DNA from: Rhodococcus sp. 06-462-5
GTDB taxonomy: Bacteria > Actinomycetota > Actinomycetes > Mycobacteriales > Mycobacteriaceae
Reading direction: 5' to 3'
DNA length: 64,000 bases
Assembly: GCF_002258315.1 (NCBI RefSeq)
Contig: NZ_NOYD01000001.1
Location: 186,001-250,000, forward strand
Shown: in pieces, positions 46,201 to 54,495 of the stretch
How positions within the stretch are numbered: position 1 is the stretch's first letter
Layout of the letters: every line of letters starts with the position of its first letter
Made by a program: the position numbers and the translations under genes
Notes under the pieces: model-generated
The model's database searches: none
Seen by the model: only the letters and a program-made list of their open reading frames with translations
Told to the model about the DNA's origin: nothing

Positions 46201-46551
46201 ATGACACAGACACCGAAAGAAGTTGCAGCGACCTACTTCGAGGCCTGGAAAGCCAAGGATTTCGACACTCTGGCGTCGATCCTGCACGAGGACGCGACGT
46301 TCCGGGGGCCACTGGGCACAGCAGCCAACGGCGCGGAATGCGTGGCCGGATTGAAAGGAATGTCGGAGATCGTCACCGACATCGACATCGCCCACGTCTT
46401 CGTGGACGGCCCGCACGTACTGACGTGGTTCGATTTGCACACGTCCATCGCGTCCCCGGCAAGCACGGCCAATTGGCAGCGAATCGAGGACGGAAGAATC
46501 AGGGAAATCAAGGTGACATTCGATCCGCGAGAAATCACCGCGGCCGGATAG
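46201..46551 (+). CDS. SnoaL-like (NTF2-fold) protein
   Basis: 116 residues from ATG 46201. The N-terminal VAATYFEAWKAKDFDTLASIL and DATFRGPLG blocks and the later beta-strands are typical of the SnoaL/NTF2 cone fold. Stand-alone members are often small isomerases, cyclases or ligand-binding proteins; no activity can be assigned. It converges on ino1 with a large hairpin between. Confidence 0.82.
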   Translation: MTQTPKEVAATYFEAWKAKDFDTLASILHEDATFRGPLGTAANGAECVAGLKGMSEIVTDIDIAHVFVDGPHVLTWFDLHTSIASPASTANWQRIEDGRIREIKVTFDPREITAAG

Positions 46552-46556
46552 ACGAA

Positions 46557-46630
46557 CGCCCGCCGGTACTCAATGTGACGTTCAGTGACCTTTTGGGGGG
46601 TCAATGTCACATCGAGTGGACCGGCGGGCG
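46557..46630. terminator. Three-tier bidirectional terminator hairpin (SnoaL-like / ino1)
   Basis: Nested perfect stems: 46557-46567 with 46620-46630 (11 bp), ATGTGAC with GTCACAT (46573-46579/46606-46612), and TGACC with GGTCA around a TTTTGGGG loop. It lies exactly between convergent stops. There is no strong T tract outside the stem. Confidence 0.78.
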
Positions 46631-46654
46631 GAAGTTCGCGTCTAGCTGCGGGCC

Positions 46655-47737
46655 CTACGCGTCGATGATGAACGCTTCGAGTTGTTCGCGAGCGACGTCG
46701 TCGGCCAGCTGCTTCGGCGGGCTCTTCATCAGGTAGGCCGAAGCCGGGATGACGGGTCCACCGATGCCGCGGTCCTTGGCGATTTTCGCGGCGCGGACTG
46801 CGTCGATGATGACGCCTGCGGAGTTGGGCGAGTCCCATACTTCGAGCTTGTACTCGAGGCTCAGGGGAACGTCACCGAAGGCGCGGCCTTCGAGGCGGAC
46901 GTAGGCCCACTTGCGGTCGTCGAGCCAGCCGACGTGGTCGGACGGTCCGATGTGGACGTCCTTGGCGTTGAATTCCTTCTGCAGGTTCGACGTCACGGCC
47001 TGGGTCTTGGAGATCTTCTTCGACTCGAGGCGGGTGCGCTCGAGCATGTTGAGGAAGTCCATGTTGCCGCCGACGTTGAGCTGCATGGTGCGGTCGAGCT
47101 GCACGCCGCGGTCTTCGAAGAGCTTCGCCATGACGCGGTGGGTGATGGTGGCACCGACCTGGCTCTTGATGTCGTCGCCGACGATGGGGACGCCTGCGTC
47201 CTCGAACTTCTTGGCCCAGACGGGATCCGATGCGATGAAGACGGGAAGTGCGTTGACGAAGGCGACGCCTGCGTCGATGGCGGCCTGTGCGTAGAACTTG
47301 TCGGCTTCTTCGGATCCGACGGGGAGGTAGGACACGAGCACGTCCACCTTGGCGTCGCGCAGGGCCTGCGCTACGTCGACGGCGTCGCCGTCGGCCTCGG
47401 TGATGGTCTCGCGGTAGTACTTGCCGAGGCCGTCGAGGGTCGGTCCGCGCAGGACGTGGACGTCCTTCGGCGGTACGTCGGCGATCTTGATGGTGTTGTT
47501 CTCGCTGGAGAAGATGGCCTCGGAGAGATCGAAGCCGACCTTCTTGGCGTCCACGTCGAACGCGGCGACGAACTCGACGTCGCGGACGTGGTACTTGCCG
47601 AACATGACGTGCATGAGGCCGGGGACGGTGGCGTTCTCGTCCGCGTCCTTGTAGTACTCGACACCCTGGACCAGGGATGAGGCGCAGTTGCCCACACCCA
47701 CAATGGCCACGCGGATTGCGTTGTTGTTCTCACCCAT
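46655..47737 (-). CDS. ino1: Inositol-3-phosphate synthase
   Basis: 360 residues from ATG 47737 with AAGGAG upstream. NAD-binding start [16 protein letters not shown], then [37 protein letters not shown] (about 214-228), [12 protein letters not shown], and [20 protein letters not shown]. It turns glucose-6-phosphate into inositol-1-phosphate, the source of phosphatidylinositol, mycothiol and lipoarabinomannan-type lipids in mycolic-acid bacteria. M. tuberculosis Ino1 (Rv0046c) is 367 residues and likewise sits beside a PadR gene. Its start overlaps the PadR stop by 8 nt. Confidence 0.97.
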   Translation of the reverse strand: MGENNNAIRVAIVGVGNCASSLVQGVEYYKDADENATVPGLMHVMFGKYHVRDVEFVAAFDVDAKKVGFDLSEAIFSSENNTIKIADVPPKDVHVLRGPTLDGLGKYYRETITEADGDAVDVAQALRDAKVDVLVSYLPVGSEEADKFYAQAAIDAGVAFVNALPVFIASDPVWAKKFEDAGVPIVGDDIKSQVGATITHRVMAKLFEDRGVQLDRTMQLNVGGNMDFLNMLERTRLESKKISKTQAVTSNLQKEFNAKDVHIGPSDHVGWLDDRKWAYVRLEGRAFGDVPLSLEYKLEVWDSPNSAGVIIDAVRAAKIAKDRGIGGPVIPASAYLMKSPPKQLADDVAREQLEAFIIDA

Positions 47738-48335
47738 GGTCGGGTTCTCCTTCTGTCTTGACTGTCCTGTTTGGTGCTGTGTGGGACGGTGCTGTGTGGG
47801 ACGGTGCTGGGTTGGGGTCGGCCTGCTCGGCTGCGATGACTTCGTTGAGCCAGCGCACCTCGCGTTCGCTCGATTCGAGTCCGAGCTGGTGTAGCTGCCT
47901 GGTGTAGCGGTCGAGTGTCCCGTTCGCCTTGGCCACAGCGTCGCGGAGGCCTTCTCGGCGCTCCTCGACCTGGCGACGTCTGCCTTCGAGGATGCGGACT
48001 CGAGCTTCCGCGGGAGTCCGACTGAAGAAGGCAAGATGTACGCCGAATCCGTCGTCGGTGTAGTTCTGCGGTCCGGTGTCGGCCACCAGTTCGGCAAATC
48101 GTTCCCTGCCGAGCGGGGTGAGCTGATACACCCGTTTTGCTCGTCTCTTCACGAGCAAGTCGGGACCGGCGTCCTCGGCGATGAGACCGTCGGTTTGAAG
48201 TCGACGGAGTGCCGGGTACAGCGATCCGTACGAAAACGCTCGAAAAGCTCCGAGCAGGCCGGTCAGCCGCTTGCGGAGCTCGTAACCGTGCATGGGTGAT
48301 TCGAGAAGCAGTCCGAGAATTGCGAGCTCGAGCAT
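47730..48335 (-). CDS. PadR-family repressor upstream of ino1
   Basis: 201 residues from ATG 48335. A PadR winged HTH ([39 protein letters not shown]) is followed by a helical C-terminal dimerisation region. The last residues include three [10 protein letters not shown] repeats encoded by 15-bp repeats. It is the ortholog by position of Rv0047c. A perfect ATGTATCG palindrome 66 nt upstream is its likely operator, so it may regulate itself and ino1. Confidence 0.9.
   Translation of the reverse strand: MLELAILGLLLESPMHGYELRKRLTGLLGAFRAFSYGSLYPALRRLQTDGLIAEDAGPDLLVKRRAKRVYQLTPLGRERFAELVADTGPQNYTDDGFGVHLAFFSRTPAEARVRILEGRRRQVEERREGLRDAVAKANGTLDRYTRQLHQLGLESSEREVRWLNEVIAAEQADPNPAPSHTAPSHTAPNRTVKTEGEPDHG
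47773..47817. repeat. 15-bp tandem repeat in the 3' end of the PadR gene
   Basis: GGTGCTGTGTGGGAC occurs twice exactly (47773-47787 and 47788-47802), and a third degenerate copy follows. On the minus strand it encodes APSHT units near the PadR C-terminus, and copy number is likely variable between strains. Confidence 0.85.
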
Positions 48336-48400
48336 GCAACTCCCCCTTCTCGAATCCAACGATCACATCATGGCGATGCGATTGACCGCACTATCGAAGA

Positions 48401-48419
48401 ATGTATCGCGCCGATACAT
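48401..48419. promoter_or_regulatory. PadR-type operator
   Basis: ATGTATCG-cgc-CGATACAT is a perfect 8-3-8 palindrome with the ATGT/ACAT ends typical of PadR sites. It lies in the divergent region between padR and the membrane protein gene, so it can control both directions. Confidence 0.72.
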
Positions 48420-48456
48420 ATTCTGACAACTCGGCCGTGAACGTATTGTGCGACGC

Positions 48457-48864
48457 ATGACCCCGGTCGACGCGCTCGCCGCCGCTGCCGCCCTTCACCT
48501 CGGCTTTCAGATGGTGGTGACCGCCGTCGTCTACCCGGCGTTGGCGGAGGTGCCGGACGACGACTGGCAGCGTGCCCACGACGCTCACTCGCGGCGGATC
48601 ACCCTCGTAGTCGGGCTGGTCTACGGACTACTCGCTGCTGCGTGTCTGTGGGTGTTGGTGTCCGGATCGACCCACCTTGCTGCCCTGATCAGCGTTGCCG
48701 GCGCAGTGATCTCCGCGCTCGCGACTGCATTCGTGGCTGCTCCAGTCCATGGCGAACTAGGGCGTACGGGACGCAACGGACGTTTGATGAGTCGACTGCG
48801 ATCAGCAGACCGCGTACGTCTCTGCGGTGCGGTGGTGTGTGCACTGTTTGCTTTGTTGGCGTGA
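48457..48864 (+). CDS. Small integral membrane protein (DUF1772-like)
   Basis: 135 residues from ATG 48457 (GTG 48448 is possible). Four hydrophobic helices, with LGFQMVVTAVVYPAL in the first and WQRAHDAHSRR before the second; the arrangement resembles DUF1772 proteins. Function unknown. It is divergent from padR, with the ATGTATCG palindrome between, so it is a candidate PadR target. Confidence 0.68.
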   Translation: MTPVDALAAAAALHLGFQMVVTAVVYPALAEVPDDDWQRAHDAHSRRITLVVGLVYGLLAAACLWVLVSGSTHLAALISVAGAVISALATAFVAAPVHGELGRTGRNGRLMSRLRSADRVRLCGAVVCALFALLA

Positions 48865-48898
48865 CCGAGCGCGGGTTAACGTGGAGTGGCTTGTCGGT

Positions 48899-49429
48899 TC
48901 AGCGAACCGGAGCCACCATGAGCACCGCGTCGACTCGGTATTCACCCCACTGCTGCGCAGCCGTCCCGATTTCTTGCCAGCCTCGCCTGCGGTAGAAGCC
49001 GAGAGCTGCGCTACTCGGATCGACGAGCAGTACCGGTGCACGGCCCGCGTTCCGTGCCGCATTCACTGCGTGTGCGAGCAAGATCGTTCCGCTGCCCGGA
49101 ACGGTGCCGTCGGTCACCAAGCGCGAGACGACAGCGAGTCGATCGGCAGGGACCCCCGTTGCTCGCTGCCACTGCGCGCTCGCATCGTCCGCACCGGGAT
49201 CCTGCTCCGGTGATGCCGTCGGATGCAGCGCGATATGCCCCACGACGGTGTCCTCGTGGTCGGCGACCCAGGCTGCGAGTTCGTTCGGTGCAGCAAGCCA
49301 GTCGGCTCGCACCGCCGCTGCGCGGACGGGATAGCGCTGAGTTTCGTGCGTACGTTGCAGGATGGGTAGGAGGGTGCTCAGGTCGCCGTCCCGTCGGGGC
49401 CGCACGTGGATTCCCGATGTGGCGAACAT
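48899..49429 (-). CDS. GNAT-family acetyltransferase
   Basis: 176 residues from ATG 49429. IHVRPRRDGDLSTLLPIL at the N-terminus, WVADHEDTVVGHIALHP for beta strands 3-4, LAVVSRLVTDGTVPGSGTILL for the acetyl-CoA loop region, and AALGFYRRRGWQEIG at the end. The pyrophosphate-binding loop is less canonical than usual. The acyl acceptor is unknown. Confidence 0.87.
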   Translation of the reverse strand: MFATSGIHVRPRRDGDLSTLLPILQRTHETQRYPVRAAAVRADWLAAPNELAAWVADHEDTVVGHIALHPTASPEQDPGADDASAQWQRATGVPADRLAVVSRLVTDGTVPGSGTILLAHAVNAARNAGRAPVLLVDPSSAALGFYRRRGWQEIGTAAQQWGEYRVDAVLMVAPVR

Positions 49430-49690
49430 GTGAACGAGTGTAGGTACCGGATGGGACAGGTTCGGGCCGAGTCTCGCACGCAGCGAACGTGTTACGGCCG
49501 GAGGGGGTGGGCAGATACCGAACGGTGAGGGCCACGTCGAGGAGCAGCGCAGTGTTCATCGATCACGAACGACGGATCAGTGCGTCGGCACAGGTGGAGA
49601 GCCGTTTCCGGCCGTCGGAGAAGGCCCTTCTCGTTGCCCAGGCGGGGTTCGCAGGTCCGCATCGGAGGGGCCGCACGTACTCTGGTCCTC
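49430..49690 (+). promoter_or_regulatory. Divergent region between GNAT and DUF5318 genes, with -10 candidate at 49678-49683
   Basis: 261 bp between divergent starts. TACTCT lies 7 nt before the DUF5318 GTG, giving a possible leaderless transcript. No other promoter, RNA or credible coding region was recognised. Confidence 0.4.
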
Positions 49691-50122
49691 GTGCGACTTC
49701 AGCGACAGGTGGTGGACTACGCCCTTCAGCGTCGGTCGCTGCTGGCCGAGGTCTACTCCGGTAAGACGGGTGTCGCAGCGGTCTGCGACGCAGATCCGTA
49801 CCTGCTGCGCGCTGCCAAGTTCCACGGGCGCGGCAGCGACGTGGTCTGCCCCATCTGCCGCAAAGAGCAGCTCACGCTGGTGTCCTGGGTGTTCGGCGAG
49901 AAGCTCGGGGCACTGTCCGGGTCGGCGAGAACGGCGGACGAGCTCGTCCGCCTCGCGGCGACCCAGGAGGAGTTCTCGGTCCATGTGGTCGAGGTGTGTA
50001 GGTCGTGCAGTTGGAACCACCTCGTCCAGTCCTATGTCCTCGGGGCCGTCCCCGCGCCCAAACAACCCCGTCGTCCGCGATCGGGTTCCCGTCAACCGAA
50101 CCGTCGAACAGCGAGTGAGTGA
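49691..50122 (+). CDS. DUF5318 protein (Rv0049-like)
   Basis: 143 residues from GTG 49691. Pairs of cysteines, VVCPIC and VCRSC (about 54-59 and 104-108), suggest a zinc-ribbon-like site. The start VDYALQRRSLLAEVYSG and the region HLVQSYVLG match the actinobacterial DUF5318 family. It precedes ponA1 by 69 bp, in the same order as Rv0049-ponA1, and probably forms an operon with it. Function unknown. Confidence 0.85.
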   Translation: MRLQRQVVDYALQRRSLLAEVYSGKTGVAAVCDADPYLLRAAKFHGRGSDVVCPICRKEQLTLVSWVFGEKLGALSGSARTADELVRLAATQEEFSVHVVEVCRSCSWNHLVQSYVLGAVPAPKQPRRPRSGSRQPNRRTASE

Positions 50123-50191
50123 CACAATCGCTCCGCTGATCCCATCCACCGAGAATTCGACGCGGCCGCCGAAATTACTGGAGATTCGTAC

Positions 50192-52930
50192 GTGAGTTCC
50201 CCCTACGACAACAACCCGGGTAGCAACGAACCGGGCCGTAGCGACTCCGGACGGCGTCCCGACGTGCCCGGGCCGCCGCGCGGCAGTCGACACTCCGATC
50301 CTCCCGGGCGTCGCCCGGTACCACCTCCCGGCCAGCGTCCGATGCCGCCGCAGGGTCGTCCTCCGATGCCTCCTGCCGGCCAACGACCTGGACCTCCCCC
50401 TGGGCAGCGCCCCGGCCCTCCGCCCGGGCAGCGTCCGATGCCGCCGCAGGGTCGTCCTCCGATGCCCCCTCCCGGCCAACGACCTGGACCTCCTCCCGGC
50501 CAGCGCCCCGGCCCTCCGCCCGGGCAGCGTCCGATGCCGCCGCAGAGCCGGCCCGTTCAGGGCAGGCCGCCGGTGGACCCGGTGAGTGGACGTCCCGCAG
50601 GCGAACGTCCCTACGGCGAACGTCGGTACGGAGAGCCGCCGATCGCGCCTCCGGTTCGGTCCGCAGCCCCGATGGGCGTCACTCGGTCCGGCTCCGTGCC
50701 ACCACCCCACGAACCGAACGATCCATCAGTTCTCTCCTCGGGCAGTGAACCGCCCGAGCCGCCCGAAAGAGGTCCCGCCGCGAAAACGAAGAAGAAGTCC
50801 AAGTGGCGGGTCGTTCGACGCACGATGTACGCGTTGATCGCCCTGGGTCTGATCGTGCCCATCCTGGCGTTCATGGTCGCGTACACCGTCGAGGACGTGC
50901 CGCGTCCCGGCGACATCAGGACCAACCAGGTCGCCACGATCTTCGCCGCCGACGGCTCGAGTGTGCTCGGCAAGGTGGTGCCGCCCGAGGGCAACCGCAC
51001 CGACGTGACGATCGACCAGATTCCGGAGCATGTGCGCAATGCCGTGCTCTCGGCCGAGGACCGCGATTTCTACTCCAACCCCGGATTCTCGGTGACCGGT
51101 TTCGGCAGAGCGCTACGTGACAACGTGCTCGGACGCGACAGCGCAGGCGGCGGTTCGACCATCACCCAGCAGTACGTGAAGAACGCTCTGGTCGGTAACG
51201 ATCGGACGCTGACCCGCAAGATGCGCGAGCTCGTCATCTCCTCGAAGATGGCGCGTCAGTGGTCCAAGGACGACATTCTCGCTGCGTATCTCAACACCAT
51301 CTACTTCGGCCGCGGTGCGTACGGCATCGCTGCCGCGTCGACGGCGTACTTCGGCAAGTCCGTCGATCAGCTCTCGGTCGAAGAGGGTGCAGTCCTCGCG
51401 GCGGTCATCCAGCAGCCCTCCAACCTCGATCCCGAGTTCAACCCCACCGGTGCCCAAGCGCGTTGGGACTACGTGCTCGACGGCATGGTCACCCAGGGGC
51501 AGCTCGACGCGACCCAGCGAGCCGCGATGATGTTCCCGGCGGTGGTCCCCACGTCACAGGTCGATACCGGCGATGCCCAGGATGCCGGGCCGGACGGTCT
51601 GATCAAGGCACAGGTGCTGCGTGAGCTGTCAGCGGTGGGTATCAGTGATCAGGACCTCAACACCGAGGGCCTGCAGATCACGACGACCATCGATCCGAAA
51701 GCGCAGGCGGCGGCGGTCGATGCCGTGAACAGCAATCTCGAGGGTGAACCGTCCGAACTGCGGACGGCCTCGGTGTCGATCGATCCACGCACCGGCGCGG
51801 TCCGCTCGTATTACGGCGGAGCGGACGGACGAGGATTCGACTTCGCGCAGTCCGGTTTGCAGACCGGATCCTCGTTCAAGGTGTTCGGTCTGGCCGCGGC
51901 GCTGGATCAGGGCATTCCGCTCTCGAAGATGTACGACAGCTCGCCGCTCGACGTCAACGGCATCGAGATCAGCAACGTCGAGGGTGCCTCCTGTGGAACG
52001 TGCACCATCGCCGAGGCGCTCAAGCGGTCGCTCAACACGAGCTTCTACCGCATGATGCTCAGCATGGACAACGGTCCGCAGGCCATCGCGGACATGGCGC
52101 ACACGCTCGGCATCCCGCAGGAGATCGAAGGCGTCGGCCCCACCCTCACCGAGCCCGACAACGCAGGCCCCAACTACGGAGTCGTCCTCGGCCAGTATCA
52201 GTCTCGCGTCATCGACATGGCTTCGGCCTACGCGACACTGGCTGCTTCCGGCGTCTATCACACTCCGCACTTCGTGCAGAAGGTCGTCACCGCCGACGGC
52301 ACCGTGCTTCTCGACCGTGCTCCCGAAGCCGGCCAGCAGGTCGTCTCGGCCGCTGTCGCGGACAACGTGACCTCGGCGATGCGTCCGATCGCCGGCTACT
52401 CCAACGGTCACAACCTCGCCGGCGGTCGTCAGTCGGCAGCCAAGACCGGTACCGCTCAGCTCGGAGACACCGGGCAGAACAAGGACGCCTGGATGGTCGG
52501 TTACACGCCGTCACTGTCCACGGCCGTGTGGGTCGGCACCGAGCAGGGTCTGCCGCTCGAGAACAGTTACGGCGGACCGATCTACGGATCGGGCATACCG
52601 TCGGACATCTGGAAAGACACGATGGACGGCACGTTGGAGGGCACCTCTAACGAGACCTTCCCGACGCCGGAGGCCATCGCGGGTCAGGCCGGGGTGCCGC
52701 AGTACTCCGCACCGGCCCCGACGGCGACGGTGGCACCGTCGACAGCTCCGCCGCAGGTGACCCTGCCGATTCCGACGGAGATCTCGCCGCCGGTGGTCAT
52801 CACTCCGCGGCAGGTCGAGATTCTGCCCGGCGTCACCATCCCGCTGCCAGGGCTGGCACCGGCGCAGCCCGCACCTGAACCGGCGGCGCCCGAACCCGCA
52901 GCGCCCGAACCAGTGGCGCCCGGGCAGTAA
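50192..52930 (+). CDS. ponA1: Bifunctional penicillin-binding protein PonA1 (class A)
   Basis: 912 residues from GTG 50192. A long cytoplasmic Pro/Gly/Arg-rich tail (about 1-200) holds 32-residue repeats, and one membrane helix follows (about 211-233). The GT51 glycosyltransferase domain has SAEDRDFY with catalytic Glu289. The transpeptidase domain has SSFK with nucleophile Ser560, an SLN block, and KTGTA (Lys751). A Pro-rich outer tail ends the protein. It polymerises and cross-links peptidoglycan. Gene order with DUF5318 and GT87 matches Rv0049-ponA1-Rv0051. Confidence 0.97.
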   Translation: MSSPYDNNPGSNEPGRSDSGRRPDVPGPPRGSRHSDPPGRRPVPPPGQRPMPPQGRPPMPPAGQRPGPPPGQRPGPPPGQRPMPPQGRPPMPPPGQRPGPPPGQRPGPPPGQRPMPPQSRPVQGRPPVDPVSGRPAGERPYGERRYGEPPIAPPVRSAAPMGVTRSGSVPPPHEPNDPSVLSSGSEPPEPPERGPAAKTKKKSKWRVVRRTMYALIALGLIVPILAFMVAYTVEDVPRPGDIRTNQVATIFAADGSSVLGKVVPPEGNRTDVTIDQIPEHVRNAVLSAEDRDFYSNPGFSVTGFGRALRDNVLGRDSAGGGSTITQQYVKNALVGNDRTLTRKMRELVISSKMARQWSKDDILAAYLNTIYFGRGAYGIAAASTAYFGKSVDQLSVEEGAVLAAVIQQPSNLDPEFNPTGAQARWDYVLDGMVTQGQLDATQRAAMMFPAVVPTSQVDTGDAQDAGPDGLIKAQVLRELSAVGISDQDLNTEGLQITTTIDPKAQAAAVDAVNSNLEGEPSELRTASVSIDPRTGAVRSYYGGADGRGFDFAQSGLQTGSSFKVFGLAAALDQGIPLSKMYDSSPLDVNGIEISNVEGASCGTCTIAEALKRSLNTSFYRMMLSMDNGPQAIADMAHTLGIPQEIEGVGPTLTEPDNAGPNYGVVLGQYQSRVIDMASAYATLAASGVYHTPHFVQKVVTADGTVLLDRAPEAGQQVVSAAVADNVTSAMRPIAGYSNGHNLAGGRQSAAKTGTAQLGDTGQNKDAWMVGYTPSLSTAVWVGTEQGLPLENSYGGPIYGSGIPSDIWKDTMDGTLEGTSNETFPTPEAIAGQAGVPQYSAPAPTATVAPSTAPPQVTLPIPTEISPPVVITPRQVEILPGVTIPLPGLAPAQPAPEPAAPEPAAPEPVAPGQ
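50333..50545 (+). repeat. 96-bp tandem repeat in ponA1
   Basis: CAGCGTCCGATGCCGCCGCA starts at 50333, 50429 and 50525, exactly 96 bp apart. Each unit encodes 32 residues of GQRPMPP, GRPPMPP and GQRPGPP motifs in the cytoplasmic tail. Two full units plus part of a third are present. Confidence 0.88.
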
Positions 52931-52941
52931 CGACTCCAGCG

Positions 52942-54495
52942 GTGACGACCGAACCCGAGCGCAAGGGTCGAGCAGTGGCCAGCCCCGGTCGCCTCGACTC
53001 GGCGAGTGCAGCAGACCGCGATCTACCCAGTCGTACCGATCCGATGACCGAGGAACTGTCCTCGGTCATCGGCGGGCCGGTCGGCAAGCACGCGCTGATC
53101 GGTCGGCAGCGGTGGTTCACCGCGCTACGGGTCGTTCTGCTGCTGGCGGTGGTATTCCTGTGCTTCGGTTGGTTCGCCAAGGCTGCGTGTATCCAGCAGG
53201 CACCGGTGGGACCGGGCGGCGAGCTCGGACTCGATTGGAGTGGCAGCAGGCAGTACGTGGCGATGTGTTATTCCGACACCGTGCCGCTCTACGGTGCGGA
53301 GCGACTCGATCAAGGTGCATTCCCGTACAAGAAGTCCTGGGAAGAAACCAAGGCCGACGGGTCGAGTCAGATCAGGTACATGGAGTACCCGGTGCTCGCG
53401 GGGCTGTACCAATACGGCTCGATGGTCGTCGGAAAGGCCTGGAACTCACTGAGTTTCCTGCCTCAGGCGTTGCCGGTCGTCGTCTACTTCAACGTGGTCG
53501 CGCTGGGATTGGCCGTCGCCTGGTTGGTCACCGTATGGGCCACCGCGATAGCTGCAGGACGCCGTATCTGGGATGCCGCACTGGTGGCGGCCTCGCCGCT
53601 GGTGATCGTGCACGGATTCACCAATTTCGATGCTCTCGCAACGGCTTTCGCGCTCACCGGTTTGCTGGCGTGGGCCAAGAAGCGGCCGGTCCTGGCCGGG
53701 GTGCTGATCGGTCTCGGCGGTGCCACCAAGCTCTATCCCCTGCTGTTCCTCGGGCCCCTGCTGGTGCTGTGCTGGCGCACCGGAAAGATGCGTGAGTGGG
53801 GCATCACCGCCTGCGCGGCGCTCGGGGCCTGGCTCGCGGTCAATCTTCCGCTCGCACTGCTGTATCCGTCGGGATGGTACGAATTCTTCCGGCTCAACTC
53901 CGAGCGCGGTGCCGACCCGGATTCGCTGTACAACGTCGTCACCTCGTTCACCGGCTGGACCGGTTTCGACGGTCCCCTGTACCCGGGCGACAAACCGTTG
54001 GTTCTCAATGCCGTGACGCTCGTGTTGTTCGCCATCGTGTGTGCGTTGATCGCATACATCGGCACGACGGCACCGACGCGGCCGCGGCTCGCGCAACTGG
54101 TGTTCCTGGTGGTGGCCGGGTTCCTGCTCACCAACAAGGTGTGGAGCCCGCAGTATTCGCTGTGGCTGGTTCCGTTGGCCGTACTGGCGCTGCCACATCG
54201 CCGAATTCTGTTGGTGTGGATGACGATCGACGCATTCGTCTGGTTCCCGCGGATGTACTACTACCTGGGTGTGGAGAACAAGGGCCTGCCCGAACAGTGG
54301 TTCACCGCGACCGTCCTGGTGCGCGATGTCGCCGTGATCGGATTGTGCGCGTTGATCGTTCGGCAGATCTATCGCCCGGGCGAGGATCTCATTCGAAACG
54401 GCAGCGCCGTCGACCCGCTCGGTGGCGTGCTCGACGGCGCTGCAGATCGGACGACAACCGCCCGAAAGGTCACATATAGCGGCCCAGCTGTTTGA
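52942..54495 (+). CDS. GT87 (DUF2029) polyprenyl-linked glycosyltransferase
   Basis: 517 residues from GTG 52942, 11 bp after the ponA1 stop. A cytoplasmic N-terminus (about 55 residues) and about ten membrane helices form a GT-C fold. Conserved features are YMEYPVLAGLYQYG after the first large loop, GFTNFDALATAFALTG, GGATKLYPLLFLGPLL and NKVWSPQYSLWLVPL. The family transfers mannose from polyprenyl-phosphate-mannose in envelope glycan assembly. It corresponds in position to Rv0051. Its 3' end overlaps the convergent TerD gene by 26 nt. Confidence 0.9.
   Translation: MTTEPERKGRAVASPGRLDSASAADRDLPSRTDPMTEELSSVIGGPVGKHALIGRQRWFTALRVVLLLAVVFLCFGWFAKAACIQQAPVGPGGELGLDWSGSRQYVAMCYSDTVPLYGAERLDQGAFPYKKSWEETKADGSSQIRYMEYPVLAGLYQYGSMVVGKAWNSLSFLPQALPVVVYFNVVALGLAVAWLVTVWATAIAAGRRIWDAALVAASPLVIVHGFTNFDALATAFALTGLLAWAKKRPVLAGVLIGLGGATKLYPLLFLGPLLVLCWRTGKMREWGITACAALGAWLAVNLPLALLYPSGWYEFFRLNSERGADPDSLYNVVTSFTGWTGFDGPLYPGDKPLVLNAVTLVLFAIVCALIAYIGTTAPTRPRLAQLVFLVVAGFLLTNKVWSPQYSLWLVPLAVLALPHRRILLVWMTIDAFVWFPRMYYYLGVENKGLPEQWFTATVLVRDVAVIGLCALIVRQIYRPGEDLIRNGSAVDPLGGVLDGAADRTTTARKVTYSGPAV

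Noticed and set aside
49489-49764. 91-codon plus-strand frame upstream of and overlapping DUF5318
   Set aside because: It overlaps the DUF5318 start in another frame and has shadow-like composition with no ribosome site.
50333-50545. Possible CRISPR-like direct repeats
   Set aside because: The repeats are contiguous, in frame and coding within ponA1, with no unique spacers.
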